From: Lachnospiraceae bacterium UBA3711
GTDB taxonomy: Bacteria; Bacillota; Clostridia; Lachnospirales; Lachnospiraceae
Direction: 5' to 3'
Assembly (NCBI GenBank): GCA_002371345.1
Contig: DFHY01000019.1
Span: 1-27,214 of the forward strand
DNA length: 27,214 nt
Shown: positions 6,381 to 13,708 of the stretch, piece after piece
Layout: every line of letters begins with the position of its first letter
Numbering within the stretch: the stretch's first letter is position 1
The notes under the pieces: model-generated
What the model was told of the DNA's origin: nothing
Databases searched by the model: none
Seen by the model: only the letters and a program-made list of their open reading frames with translations
Made by a program: the position numbers and the translations under genes

Positions 6381-7892
6381 ATGTCAAGGGATCAGAAAAC
6401 AGTCATTGAACGGGAGATAAGGCGCAGAAGGCTGAACCTTATGCTGAAATGCATTATCTGTGTTTTGATATTCGGATCTGCCGGGCTGGGAGCCTGGCTG
6501 GTATACGACACTAATTTCAAGGATCATTCCAATCCCTGGACTGAGTCAGGAAAGGCCGCCGGAGAGAAGGCTCCGGATCAGGAAGCTGCAGAGGGGAGTG
6601 TGTCAGGCGACGCTCCGGCGGATGACGGACAGGCTGCGGAAGACGGTTCCGGAAATGATGAGGGCGGAGCTTCGGACGCGGCAGTTCCTGCCGATGAGGG
6701 ATCGCTGGAAGCCCTGGCAAACCGTATGGCGGCACAGTACGATTATGACGGCGCGATCTCACTGCTCAGGGGGCAGCCGGGTTATGACCGCAATGACCGT
6801 TTCAAGAATCTTGTGTCCACCTATGAGCAGACGAAAGCTTCCTGCTCTCCGTATCCGATAGATCAGATCACGCATGTTTTCTTCCATTCACTGGTCTATG
6901 ATACGTCAAAGGCATTTGACGGCGACGCTTATGAGGCCGGATATAACCAGGTCATGACGACCGTGAGCGAGATGAACTCGATTCTTCAGCAGATGTATAA
7001 CCGCGGCTTTGTCATGATCAGTCTGCATGACATGGTGGAATTTGACGAGGCTGGCAATCTGTCGAAGAAAGAGGTTTTGCTGCCGCCCGGGAAGACGCCT
7101 TTTGTTCTGAGCCAGGACGACTGCAGCTATTATCACTATATGGACGGCGACGGCTTCCCTCAGAAGCTGGTCGTGACCGACGACGGCAAAGTGAAGAATT
7201 CCTACCTTGAGGATGATGGCTCGGTATCCATAGGGGACTATGACGTGGTTCCGATCGTTGATACATTTGTCGAACAGCATCCGGACTTTTCATATCATGG
7301 GCACAAGGGAATCCTTGCCCTGACCGGATATGAAGGAGTGCTGGGCTACCGCACCGACGAGGTTTACAAGACCAGGCAGGAGGACCGGGTGACGGACTTC
7401 CAGAGAGAATTCTTCGCAAATAACCCCGATTTCAACTTTGACAATGAGGTTGCGGAAGCGAAGAAGGTAGCTGACGCCATGAAAGCTGAGGGATGGGAAT
7501 TCGCCTCCCATACCTGGGGGCATATTAACCCGAGAACATATTCCATGGAGAGCCTGCAGAGAGACTCTGACCGCTGGGCGAACTGGGTAGTTCCGATTGT
7601 CGGACCTACGGACGTTCTGATCTTTGCTTTTGGCGCGGACATAGGCGACTGGCAGCCGTACTCGATGTCAAATGAATACTTTGCTCACTACAAGTCCATG
7701 GGCTTCAGGATATTCTGCAACGTTGACGCGAGCGCGAAGTACTGGGTGCAGATCGGACAGGATTATCTCAGACAGGCAAGACGCAACCTGGACGGCTACC
7801 GCATGTACTACACACCGGATCTGATCTCAGATCTGTTCGACGTAGACCAGGCGTGGGACGACAGCCGCCCGACCCCCGTACCACAGATGTGA
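6381..7892 (+). CDS. Membrane-anchored polysaccharide-deacetylase-like (NodB fold) protein
   Basis: This 503-residue protein has a basic cytoplasmic head (REIRRRR, 11-17), one membrane segment at about 20-43 and an acidic Gly/Ala/Asp linker at 50-110. A long extracellular region ends in a divergent carbohydrate-esterase-4-like domain. Seen motifs are LSQDDCSYYHY (243-253; the two Asp at 246-247 stand where the family has TFDDG), SHTWGH (376-381; the metal-binding His-x3-His pair at 377 and 381) and IFAFGADIG near 414-422 (where the family has RPP/FGY). The metal triad Asp-His-His is therefore preserved although motif 1 is atypical. The likely role is deacetylation of a cell-surface glycan, possibly peptidoglycan; the substrate is unknown. 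An upstream in-frame ATG at 6318 lacks a ribosome binding site, while GGGGGAAG lies four to five bases before 6381. Confidence 0.75.
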   Translation: MSRDQKTVIEREIRRRRLNLMLKCIICVLIFGSAGLGAWLVYDTNFKDHSNPWTESGKAAGEKAPDQEAAEGSVSGDAPADDGQAAEDGSGNDEGGASDAAVPADEGSLEALANRMAAQYDYDGAISLLRGQPGYDRNDRFKNLVSTYEQTKASCSPYPIDQITHVFFHSLVYDTSKAFDGDAYEAGYNQVMTTVSEMNSILQQMYNRGFVMISLHDMVEFDEAGNLSKKEVLLPPGKTPFVLSQDDCSYYHYMDGDGFPQKLVVTDDGKVKNSYLEDDGSVSIGDYDVVPIVDTFVEQHPDFSYHGHKGILALTGYEGVLGYRTDEVYKTRQEDRVTDFQREFFANNPDFNFDNEVAEAKKVADAMKAEGWEFASHTWGHINPRTYSMESLQRDSDRWANWVVPIVGPTDVLIFAFGADIGDWQPYSMSNEYFAHYKSMGFRIFCNVDASAKYWVQIGQDYLRQARRNLDGYRMYYTPDLISDLFDVDQAWDDSRPTPVPQM

Positions 7893-7916
7893 TCTACAGC
7901 TGTCAAGATTCACGGC

Positions 7917-7982
7917 GGATCTGAATTTCTGCTTCTCCCACGACAAGCTTGCTTGGGAGTGGAGAAGCAGAAATTCAGATCC
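7917..7982. repeat. 22-bp perfect inverted repeat
   Basis: The 22 bases at 7917-7938 (GGATCTGAATT...CTTCTCC) are exactly complementary to 7961-7982, separated by a 22-nt loop that itself contains the palindrome CAAGCTTG (7944-7951). The same 3-prime arm is present again at 8119-8140, without its own 5-prime arm, so one left arm has two possible partners. Confidence 0.9.
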
Positions 7983-7999
7983 CGGCCCGCGAAGCGGGA
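7938..7999 (+). repeat. 62-bp direct repeat, copy 1
   Basis: This copy is identical base for base to 8096-8157, 158 bp downstream. It contains the loop and right arm of the 22-bp palindrome and the mini-hairpin CCCGC-GAA-GCGGG (7986-7998). The complete identity implies recent duplication or ongoing gene conversion. Confidence 0.95.
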
Positions 8000-8095
8000 C
8001 GGCCCATTCAGCCGTGAACATAAGCTGCGAAGCAGCGGCAGACACGCGGAGCGTGGCTGGTTCACGGCCTGAGAAGGGGAGCCGTGAATCCATAT

Positions 8096-8157
8096 CCACG
8101 ACAAGCTTGCTTGGGAGTGGAGAAGCAGAAATTCAGATCCCGGCCCGCGAAGCGGGA
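8096..8157 (+). repeat. 62-bp direct repeat, copy 2
   Basis: This is an exact copy of 7938-7999. It lacks the left arm of the palindrome, being preceded instead by GCCGTGAATCCATAT (8081-8095). It ends 39 bp before the pyrC start, just before another GCCGTGAA octamer. Confidence 0.95.
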
Positions 8158-8196
8158 GCCGTGAAAAACAAATTAATTACAGCCAGGAGGTGAAAT

Positions 8197-9555
8197 ATGC
8201 AGATCCTTATCAGGAACGGCCGAGTGCTGGACCCGGACTCAGGATGCGACAGGGTGACAGACATCCTGATAGAGGACGGAGTTGTCACCAGGATTGGCGA
8301 TAATCTGGACTTTCCCGCTCCCAGAAGAAGAGCGGTCTCGATGGAGGCAGGGGGCAGCGGAGAGGTTGTCTCGGATGAATCTGCCCTGATTGATGCGTCC
8401 GGATGCTGGGTTATGCCGGGACTTGTAGATCTGCATGTCCATCTTCGTGACCCGGGACTGACGTACAAGGAAGACATCGGAACCGGATCTGAGGCAGCCG
8501 CGAGGGGCGGATACACTACTATCTGCGCCATGCCGAACACGAGGCCGGTTATCGATACTCCGGACAAGGTCAATTATGTCAGGTTCAAGGCAGCCGCACT
8601 CTCTCCGATTCACGTTATGCAGATAGGCGCAATTACCAGAGGGCAGAAGGGCGAGGAGCTTGCTGATATCCAGGGAATGGCGGACGCCGGCTCCCCAGCC
8701 ATCTCCGAGGACGGAAAGAGCGTTATGGACGCCCGTATAGCGCTGGAGGCATTCCGCATGGCGGCATCTCTGAATATTCCCGTCTGCGCGCACTGTGAAG
8801 ACAAGAACCTCGTTAACGGCGGAGTTGTAAATGACGATGCGAACGCGGGGAGGCTTAACCTTCCGGGAATCACCAATTCGACGGAGGACGTAATAACAGC
8901 CAGGGACCTGGTTCTCGCTGCGGAGACAGGAGCCCATCTTCATCTGTGCCATGTGTCGACAAAGGGCGCGGTCGAGATGATCCGGATCGCGAAGGCGCAC
9001 GGCGTCCATGTTACCGCCGAGGTCTGCCCTCATCATTTCTCAATGACAAGCGATGACATTCCGCGCGACAACCCTCAGTACAAGATGAACCCGCCTCTGC
9101 GCACTCCGCAGGACAGGGACGCGCTGATAGAGGGACTTCGGGACGGAACCATTGACTGTATCGCTACGGACCATGCTCCGCACGCGGCTAATGAGAAGTT
9201 CGGGTCCATGAAGACCTGCGCGTTCGGGATAGTCGGGCTTGAGACGGCGGTCGCGCTTACGGTGACGAAGCTGGTGGAGCCGGGGATACTGACGCCTCTT
9301 CAGATGGCGCAGGTCATGAGCACCGGCCCCGCAAGGGCATTTGACCTTATGGACCAGTATGGAGACGGAAAGATAGCTGAGGGCAATCCGGCGGATATCG
9401 TGGTTATTGATCCCGGCCAGGAGTGGGTGATCGATAAGAGGAAGTTCGCATCCAAAGGATCTAACACACCGTTTGACGGCTGGAAAGTGAGAGGCCGTGT
9501 TAAGTGGACGATCTGCGAGGGAGAGATTGTGTACCATGATGAGCCGGGGAACTGA
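8197..9555 (+). CDS. pyrC: Dihydroorotase, class I
   Basis: Cyclises N-carbamoyl-aspartate to dihydroorotate, the third step of pyrimidine synthesis. The 452-residue metal-dependent hydrolase shows the class I zinc ligands: His80 and His82 in DLHVHLRDPG, Asp172 in SEDGKS, His199 in CAHCED, His252 in LCHVST and Asp325 in ATDHAPH. Substrate-site Arg84 and Asn114 (MPNTRP) are present. It is about 20-25 residues longer than the usual 425-430, owing to a Gly/Glu/Arg-rich insertion at about 40-62 in the N-terminal beta domain. AGGAGGTG (8184-8191) precedes the ATG. It is the first gene of the pyrimidine run and starts only 31 bp after the repeat mosaic. I saw no PyrR-type attenuator. No aspartate transcarbamoylase gene is adjacent in the window. 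Confidence 0.95.
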   Translation: MQILIRNGRVLDPDSGCDRVTDILIEDGVVTRIGDNLDFPAPRRRAVSMEAGGSGEVVSDESALIDASGCWVMPGLVDLHVHLRDPGLTYKEDIGTGSEAAARGGYTTICAMPNTRPVIDTPDKVNYVRFKAAALSPIHVMQIGAITRGQKGEELADIQGMADAGSPAISEDGKSVMDARIALEAFRMAASLNIPVCAHCEDKNLVNGGVVNDDANAGRLNLPGITNSTEDVITARDLVLAAETGAHLHLCHVSTKGAVEMIRIAKAHGVHVTAEVCPHHFSMTSDDIPRDNPQYKMNPPLRTPQDRDALIEGLRDGTIDCIATDHAPHAANEKFGSMKTCAFGIVGLETAVALTVTKLVEPGILTPLQMAQVMSTGPARAFDLMDQYGDGKIAEGNPADIVVIDPGQEWVIDKRKFASKGSNTPFDGWKVRGRVKWTICEGEIVYHDEPGN

Positions 9556-9570
9556 CAGGAGGAGATCAGA

Positions 9571-10518
9571 ATGATTGACAGGCTGGTGGAATCGATTCGA
9601 AGGACTAAAGCGCCGATCTGCGTGGGCCTTGACCCGCAGCTCGGTTTCATTCCGGACGAGGTGAAGAACAAAGCATACCGGGAGTTCGGCCAGACACTTG
9701 AGGGGGCCGCGCAGGCCATATGGCAGTTCAACAAGGCGGTCATAGACGCGACCTGGGACCTGATCCCCGCGGTGAAGCCGCAGATCGCGATGTATGAGAT
9801 GTACGGCATCGAAGGCCTGAAGGCTTTCGCGAGAACGGTTGAGTACTGCAGGTCAAAAGGCCTGATTGTAATCGGAGATGTCAAGCGAGGCGATATCGGC
9901 TCGACATCGGCCGCCTACGCGGCGGCGCATCTTGGCATGGTGAAGGTAGGAGAGAACACTATGCCCGCGTTCGGAGAGGATATATGTACAGTGAACCCCT
10001 ACCTGGGAAGCGACGGTGTTCTTCCGTTCGTCAAGGAGTGCGCGGCTAACGGCAAGGGCATCTTCATACTGGTGAAGACCTCGAATCCGTCAAGCGGCGA
10101 GTTCCAGGACAGGATCGTAACAGATGATGAAGGGCAGGCCTGCCCTCTGTACGAGCTTGTCGGGAAGAAGGTAAATGAGTGGGCGCAGGATCCGGCTCTC
10201 ATCGGGGAGAGCGGATACAGCGAGGTCGGAGCCGTTGTCGGCGCGACGTATCCCGAGATGGGTGAGAAGCTGCGCGCGATCATGCCGAAGAGCTTTATCC
10301 TGGTGCCTGGATACGGTGCGCAGGGAGGCACCGGGAAGGATCTTGTTCATTTCTTTGATAAAGACGGCCTTGGCGCGATTGTTAACTCTTCAAGAGGAAT
10401 AATCGCAGCTTACACGAAGGAACCGTACGCTGACCGTTTCGGGAGCGGAGCATTCGCCGACGCGGCGCGGCAGGCTGTGCTGGATATGAAGACGGATATT
10501 GAACAGGCCATTTCGTAA
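9571..10518 (+). CDS. pyrF: Orotidine 5'-phosphate decarboxylase (long, type 2 form)
   Basis: Converts OMP to UMP, the last step of the pathway. The 315-residue length and the motifs CVGLDPQLGFIP (near 17-28) and GDVKRGDIGSTSAAYA (102-117) identify the long subfamily found in many Clostridia and actinobacteria. The catalytic Asp103-Lys105-Asp108 set is intact. A phosphate-binding PGYGAQGGTGKD motif lies near 249-260, and SSRGII (about 273-278) is the C-terminal phosphate loop. AGGAGG stands upstream, and the gene begins 15 nt after pyrC. Confidence 0.95.
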   Translation: MIDRLVESIRRTKAPICVGLDPQLGFIPDEVKNKAYREFGQTLEGAAQAIWQFNKAVIDATWDLIPAVKPQIAMYEMYGIEGLKAFARTVEYCRSKGLIVIGDVKRGDIGSTSAAYAAAHLGMVKVGENTMPAFGEDICTVNPYLGSDGVLPFVKECAANGKGIFILVKTSNPSSGEFQDRIVTDDEGQACPLYELVGKKVNEWAQDPALIGESGYSEVGAVVGATYPEMGEKLRAIMPKSFILVPGYGAQGGTGKDLVHFFDKDGLGAIVNSSRGIIAAYTKEPYADRFGSGAFADAARQAVLDMKTDIEQAIS

Positions 10519-10539
10519 ACCCTGATTATGGAGTCGAGC

Positions 10540-11310
10540 ATGAAATACACACAGAAAGCAAAGGTTCTTGGCTGTGAGACAATAGGAAAAAACATATACA
10601 GTCTGAGGCTGCAGGCGGATGACATAGCAGGGAGCGCAGCGCCGGGGCAGTTTGTGTCGGTCTATTCAAATGACAGCGCAAGGATGCTGCCCAGACCCAT
10701 ATCCGTTTGCGAGGCAGACGGCGAGAGAGGGATTCTGAGGCTGGTATTCAGGATTGCCGGAGCCGGAACCGAAGAGTTCTCAAAGCTTAGGGAGGATGAT
10801 GAGGTCAGACTCACAGGACCGCTCGGAAACGGATTCCCGCTTGGGGAAGCCGCGCGCAGGAGGGTACTGCTTGTCGGCGGCGGCATCGGGATTCCTCCAA
10901 TGCTTGAAACAGCGAAGAGACTTATGCCTGAGGCTGATGTGAGAGCAGTGCTCGGATTCAGGGACGAACTGTTTCTGGCGGAGGATTTTCCGTGTGAGGT
11001 TACCATCGCGACAGAGGACGGCAGCGCCGGCACGAAGGGAAATGTTCTTGACGCGATCCGCGCTCAGAAGATTGAAGCAGATGTGATATTTGCATGCGGA
11101 CCCGCGGTTATGCTGAGGGCGCTTAAGAAGTATGCTCTGGAGCAGGGCATCGGCTGCTGGGTGTCGATGGAAGAGAAGATGGCCTGCGGAATAGGAGCCT
11201 GCCTGAGCTGTGTATGCAGGTCAGTACAGACCGACGAACATTCGCAGGTGAAGAATAAAAGAGTCTGTACGGAAGGGCCGGTGTTCAGGTCGGCTGATAT
11301 TGAGATATAA
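10540..11310 (+). CDS. pyrK: Dihydroorotate dehydrogenase electron transfer subunit
   Basis: This is the FAD and [2Fe-2S] subunit that passes electrons from PyrD to NAD+, forming a heterotetramer with PyrD. The protein has 256 residues. The FAD-binding RPISV motif lies at 52-56, the glycine-rich VGGGIGIPPM nucleotide loop at 112-121, and the cluster ligands are Cys216, Cys221, Cys224 and Cys243 (C-x4-C-x2-C-x18-C). An upstream ATG at 10528 has no ribosome binding site. I chose 10540 because GGAG (10530-10533) lies six bases before it. Located 21 nt after pyrF. Confidence 0.93.
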   Translation: MKYTQKAKVLGCETIGKNIYSLRLQADDIAGSAAPGQFVSVYSNDSARMLPRPISVCEADGERGILRLVFRIAGAGTEEFSKLREDDEVRLTGPLGNGFPLGEAARRRVLLVGGGIGIPPMLETAKRLMPEADVRAVLGFRDELFLAEDFPCEVTIATEDGSAGTKGNVLDAIRAQKIEADVIFACGPAVMLRALKKYALEQGIGCWVSMEEKMACGIGACLSCVCRSVQTDEHSQVKNKRVCTEGPVFRSADIEI

Positions 11311-11337
11311 CAACATCATTAGTCAGGAGTCCCGAAT

Positions 11338-12309
11338 ATGACAAAAAACATGAGTGTTGATATCTGCGGAGTCAGGCTGAAGAATCCTGTCATGACCGCG
11401 TCCGGAACCTTCGGATCCGGAGCGGAATTCTCCGAGTTCTTTGACCTTAACCGCCTTGGCGCTGTTGTGACCAAGGGCGTTTCATCTGTGCCGTGGGAGG
11501 GGAATCCGACGCCGAGGATATGCGAGACTCCGTCAGGCATGCTGAACGCGATAGGACTGCAGAACGCGGGAGTCGAAGTGTTCTCTAAGAGAGACCTTAG
11601 ATTCCTCAGCGATACTCTCCTTCCGGATTCAGGGGCGGGAGCGGGCAGCGGCGGCATTCTGCCCAGCACGAAGGTTATCGTAAATGTCTGCGGGCATTCC
11701 GAGGAGGAATATATAGACTGCGTGGAGAAGCTTGCCAGTGAGCGGAGGGCGGATCTCCTTGAGATCAATATCTCCTGCCCAAATGTGAAGGAGGGCGGAA
11801 TAGCCTTCGGGACAGACCCCAAGGGCGTTGAGAGGATCACGTCGGCAGTGCGAAGGGCCGCAAGGCAGCCGGTCATCATGAAGCTCAGCCCAAATGTGAC
11901 TGACATAACAGAGATAGCCCGCGCTGCCGAGGCCGGCGGAGCTGACGGTCTGTCCATGATCAATACGCTGACCGGGATGAAGATCGACGTTGAGAGAAGA
12001 AGCTTCGCGCTGGCGAACAGGACAGGCGGGCTCAGCGGACCGGCGATTCATCCGGTCGCGGTGCGCATGGTATACCAGTGTGCGGGAGCAGTTAAGATTC
12101 CGATTATCGGAATGGGAGGCATCAGAACTGCGGAGGACGCGCTGGAGATGATCATGGCAGGCGCAAGCGCGGTATCTGTCGGGACGGCGTCATTTAATGA
12201 CCAGAGGACAGCGCTGGCGGTAATCGACGGGATAGATGAGTATATGGAGCGGCACCATGTATCCGATATACGGGAGCTCACAGGGTGCGTGAGAGACTGG
12301 GAAACCTGA
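11338..12309 (+). CDS. pyrD: Dihydroorotate dehydrogenase catalytic subunit, class 1B
   Basis: Oxidises dihydroorotate to orotate with FMN, in complex with PyrK, whose gene immediately precedes it. The 323-residue TIM barrel shows NPVMTASGTFG (16-26), the FMN-site KGVSS (46-50), NAIGLQNAG (70-78) and the active-site Cys147 in NISCPNV, which marks class 1. A C-terminal GMGGI (phosphate and FMN) motif is also present. Residues about 95-109 are a Gly/Ser/Ala-rich insertion (DSGAGAGSGGIL) not expected in the roughly 305-residue family; its role is unknown. GGAG lies eight bases before the ATG. Confidence 0.94.
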   Translation: MTKNMSVDICGVRLKNPVMTASGTFGSGAEFSEFFDLNRLGAVVTKGVSSVPWEGNPTPRICETPSGMLNAIGLQNAGVEVFSKRDLRFLSDTLLPDSGAGAGSGGILPSTKVIVNVCGHSEEEYIDCVEKLASERRADLLEINISCPNVKEGGIAFGTDPKGVERITSAVRRAARQPVIMKLSPNVTDITEIARAAEAGGADGLSMINTLTGMKIDVERRSFALANRTGGLSGPAIHPVAVRMVYQCAGAVKIPIIGMGGIRTAEDALEMIMAGASAVSVGTASFNDQRTALAVIDGIDEYMERHHVSDIRELTGCVRDWET

Positions 12310-12416
12310 GGATAATACCTGGGGGCCGGAAACCACAATCGCAGAGTACAACGGGCGTGAGGCAGACTGGAGATCCGGGGTCAATACCGGGCAGAAAAGG
12401 CGGATTGGAGATTATT

Positions 12417-13076
12417 ATGGAACAGTACAAGAAAGAATTTATCGATTTTATGGTCGAATGCGAAGTTCTGAAGTTCGGAGACTTCGTCACCAAGAGCGGC
12501 AGGCAGACTCCGTTCTTCGTCAATACCGGATTCTACAGGACAGGCGCCCAGCTCAAGAAGCTGGGAGAGTATTACGCCCAGGCGATCAGCACGGAGTTCG
12601 GAACGGACTTTGATGTCCTGTTCGGTCCGGCGTACAAGGGGATTCCTCTCAGCGTCACAGCGTCGATAGCATTGTCGGATCTGTACGGCGCGGATATCCG
12701 CTACTGTTCGAACCGCAAGGAGATCAAGGATCACGGGGACAAGGGGATCCTGCTGGGAGGCCCGATTCTGGAGAATGACCGTGTCGTGATAATCGAGGAT
12801 GTGACGACGGCAGGGACGTCGATCAGAGAGACACTGCCGATCATACAGGCGCACGAAGGCGCGGAGGTTCTTGGACTTGTGGTATCTGTGGACAGGTGTG
12901 AGAGAGGCACCGGCGAGAAGAGCGCTCTCGACGAGATCCGCGACAGCTTCGGTATCCGGACCTGCGCTATCGTTACCATGAAGGAGGTCGTGGAGCATCT
13001 GACAGGAAGCGTTATCGACAATTCCATGAAGGCTAAGATCGACGCGTACTATGAAAAATACGGTGTAAGAGTATAA
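12417..13076 (+). CDS. pyrE: Orotate phosphoribosyltransferase
   Basis: Joins orotate and PRPP to make OMP. The 219-residue length is that of the pyrE type with full N-terminal region. FGDFVTKSGRQTPFFVNTG (about 20-38) is the orotate-binding part, and VVIIEDVTTAGTS (123-135) is the PRPP-binding loop. The reading frame is open further upstream to 12285, overlapping pyrD. That extension has no family similarity, and GGAG (12407-12410) sits six bases before the ATG at 12417, so this start is chosen. The 107 nt between pyrD and pyrE show no gene and no T-tract terminator. Confidence 0.95.
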   Translation: MEQYKKEFIDFMVECEVLKFGDFVTKSGRQTPFFVNTGFYRTGAQLKKLGEYYAQAISTEFGTDFDVLFGPAYKGIPLSVTASIALSDLYGADIRYCSNRKEIKDHGDKGILLGGPILENDRVVIIEDVTTAGTSIRETLPIIQAHEGAEVLGLVVSVDRCERGTGEKSALDEIRDSFGIRTCAIVTMKEVVEHLTGSVIDNSMKAKIDAYYEKYGVRV

Positions 13077-13090
13077 AGGAGGAAATGACA

Positions 13091-13249
13091 ATGAAATCAG
13101 GCGAAAAGATCTATAAGACAATGAATCTGACCGGAGTGATCTCCCTGACCGCGGGCATAGTGATGATAGTAATCGGAGTCGCTGCCGGAGTTATGACGAT
13201 TGTCAGCGGCGCGATGCTGCTTTCACGCAAGAAGGACGTGCTGTTTTAA
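13091..13249 (+). CDS. Small two-helix membrane protein, unknown function
   Basis: This is a 52-residue protein not reported by long-ORF searches. AAAGGAGG (13076-13083) is an excellent ribosome binding site and lies eight bases before the ATG at 13091; an ATG at 13085 is too close to it. The product starts MKSGEKIYKTMN, then has a nearly continuous hydrophobic stretch (about residues 13-45: ISLTAGIVMIVIGVAAGVM, TIVSGAMLL) and ends in the basic tail SRKKDVLF. It is best read as one helical hairpin or one long membrane segment. It starts 14 nt after pyrE and is probably co-transcribed. I do not recognise a family. Confidence 0.75.
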   Translation: MKSGEKIYKTMNLTGVISLTAGIVMIVIGVAAGVMTIVSGAMLLSRKKDVLF

Positions 13250-13336
13250 GGCAGGAAGAACATAAAATGAGCAGCGCTGTAACTGATCAGCATTTCCATG
13301 GAATATGAATGATGCTGATGGCAGGGGGGAGTGTAT

Positions 13337-13651
13337 ATGGCAAAGAAGAGATACCGGTTTGAAGACCGCAGCCGGTACGGGAGGGGCATAATCTCGACGG
13401 TGACAAGCGCCGTATCTATTGTGATCTTCCTGTCGTGCGCATTTATCTGCATGGTTATGGCCGGCAAGGCGCCGCAGTGGATAGGGGCGCTCGGCTTCTC
13501 CGGCTTTGTGATGGGTTTCTACGGCATGTTCGTGGGACTTGAGAGCTTCCGCGAGAGAAACCAGTCATACACTCTCAGCAAAGTGGGAACGCTGATGGGC
13601 GGTTCCATGGTGGCGGTATGGTTTATCGTGTTCTGCGTCGGTATGGCATAA
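13337..13651 (+). CDS. Small membrane protein (DUF6142-like), unknown function
   Basis: This 104-residue product has a basic N-terminus (MAKKRYRFEDRSRYGRG) and three hydrophobic segments at about 18-41, 47-66 and 84-103. The arrangement resembles small Lachnospiraceae membrane proteins that I recall as DUF6142; this is not certain. The frame could begin at GTG 13331, but that codon overlaps the GGGGGGAG ribosome binding site. ATG 13337 is properly spaced, so it is chosen. It lies between a tiny membrane protein and the M29-type peptidase gene. Neither neighbour suggests a role. Confidence 0.72.
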   Translation: MAKKRYRFEDRSRYGRGIISTVTSAVSIVIFLSCAFICMVMAGKAPQWIGALGFSGFVMGFYGMFVGLESFRERNQSYTLSKVGTLMGGSMVAVWFIVFCVGMA

Positions 13652-13708
13652 CGGTGCCGCCGGGTCAGGAGTGCAGGATATATTTCGGAAGGAGAATTGA
13701 TTCATCCA

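Larger units (their letters stand above)
7907..8165. repeat. Composite repeat element: nested palindromes, direct repeats and GCGNAGC mini-hairpins
   Basis: The whole gap between the deacetylase-like gene and pyrC is repetitive. The octamer GCCGTGAA occurs at 8011-8018, 8081-8088 and 8158-8165, and its complement TTCACGGC at 7909-7916 and 8061-8068. Outer 10-bp arms GATTCACGGC (7907-7916) and GCCGTGAATC (8081-8090) bound one unit, and 9-bp arms (8011-8019 with 8060-8068) bound a sub-unit. Four five-bp stems with three-base loops lie inside: 7986-7998, 8024-8036, 8043-8055 and 8144-8156. No open frame with a ribosome binding site, no T-tract terminator and no clear promoter were found here. 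It looks like a mosaic of the BIME/REP class of intergenic elements, but I cannot match it to a named family. Confidence 0.85.

Noticed and set aside
7917..7998. The 22-bp palindrome as an intrinsic terminator of the deacetylase-like gene
   Set aside because: The stem is followed by CCGGCCCGCG rather than a T-run on the plus strand, and the loop is long.
7938..8157. Repeats upstream of pyrC as a CRISPR array
   Set aside because: Only two 62-bp copies, no regular spacers, repeats far longer than CRISPR repeats, and no cas genes nearby.
12285..12416. Extended N-terminus of pyrE from 12285
   Set aside because: No family similarity, overlaps pyrD, and GGAG sits at proper distance from ATG 12417 only.
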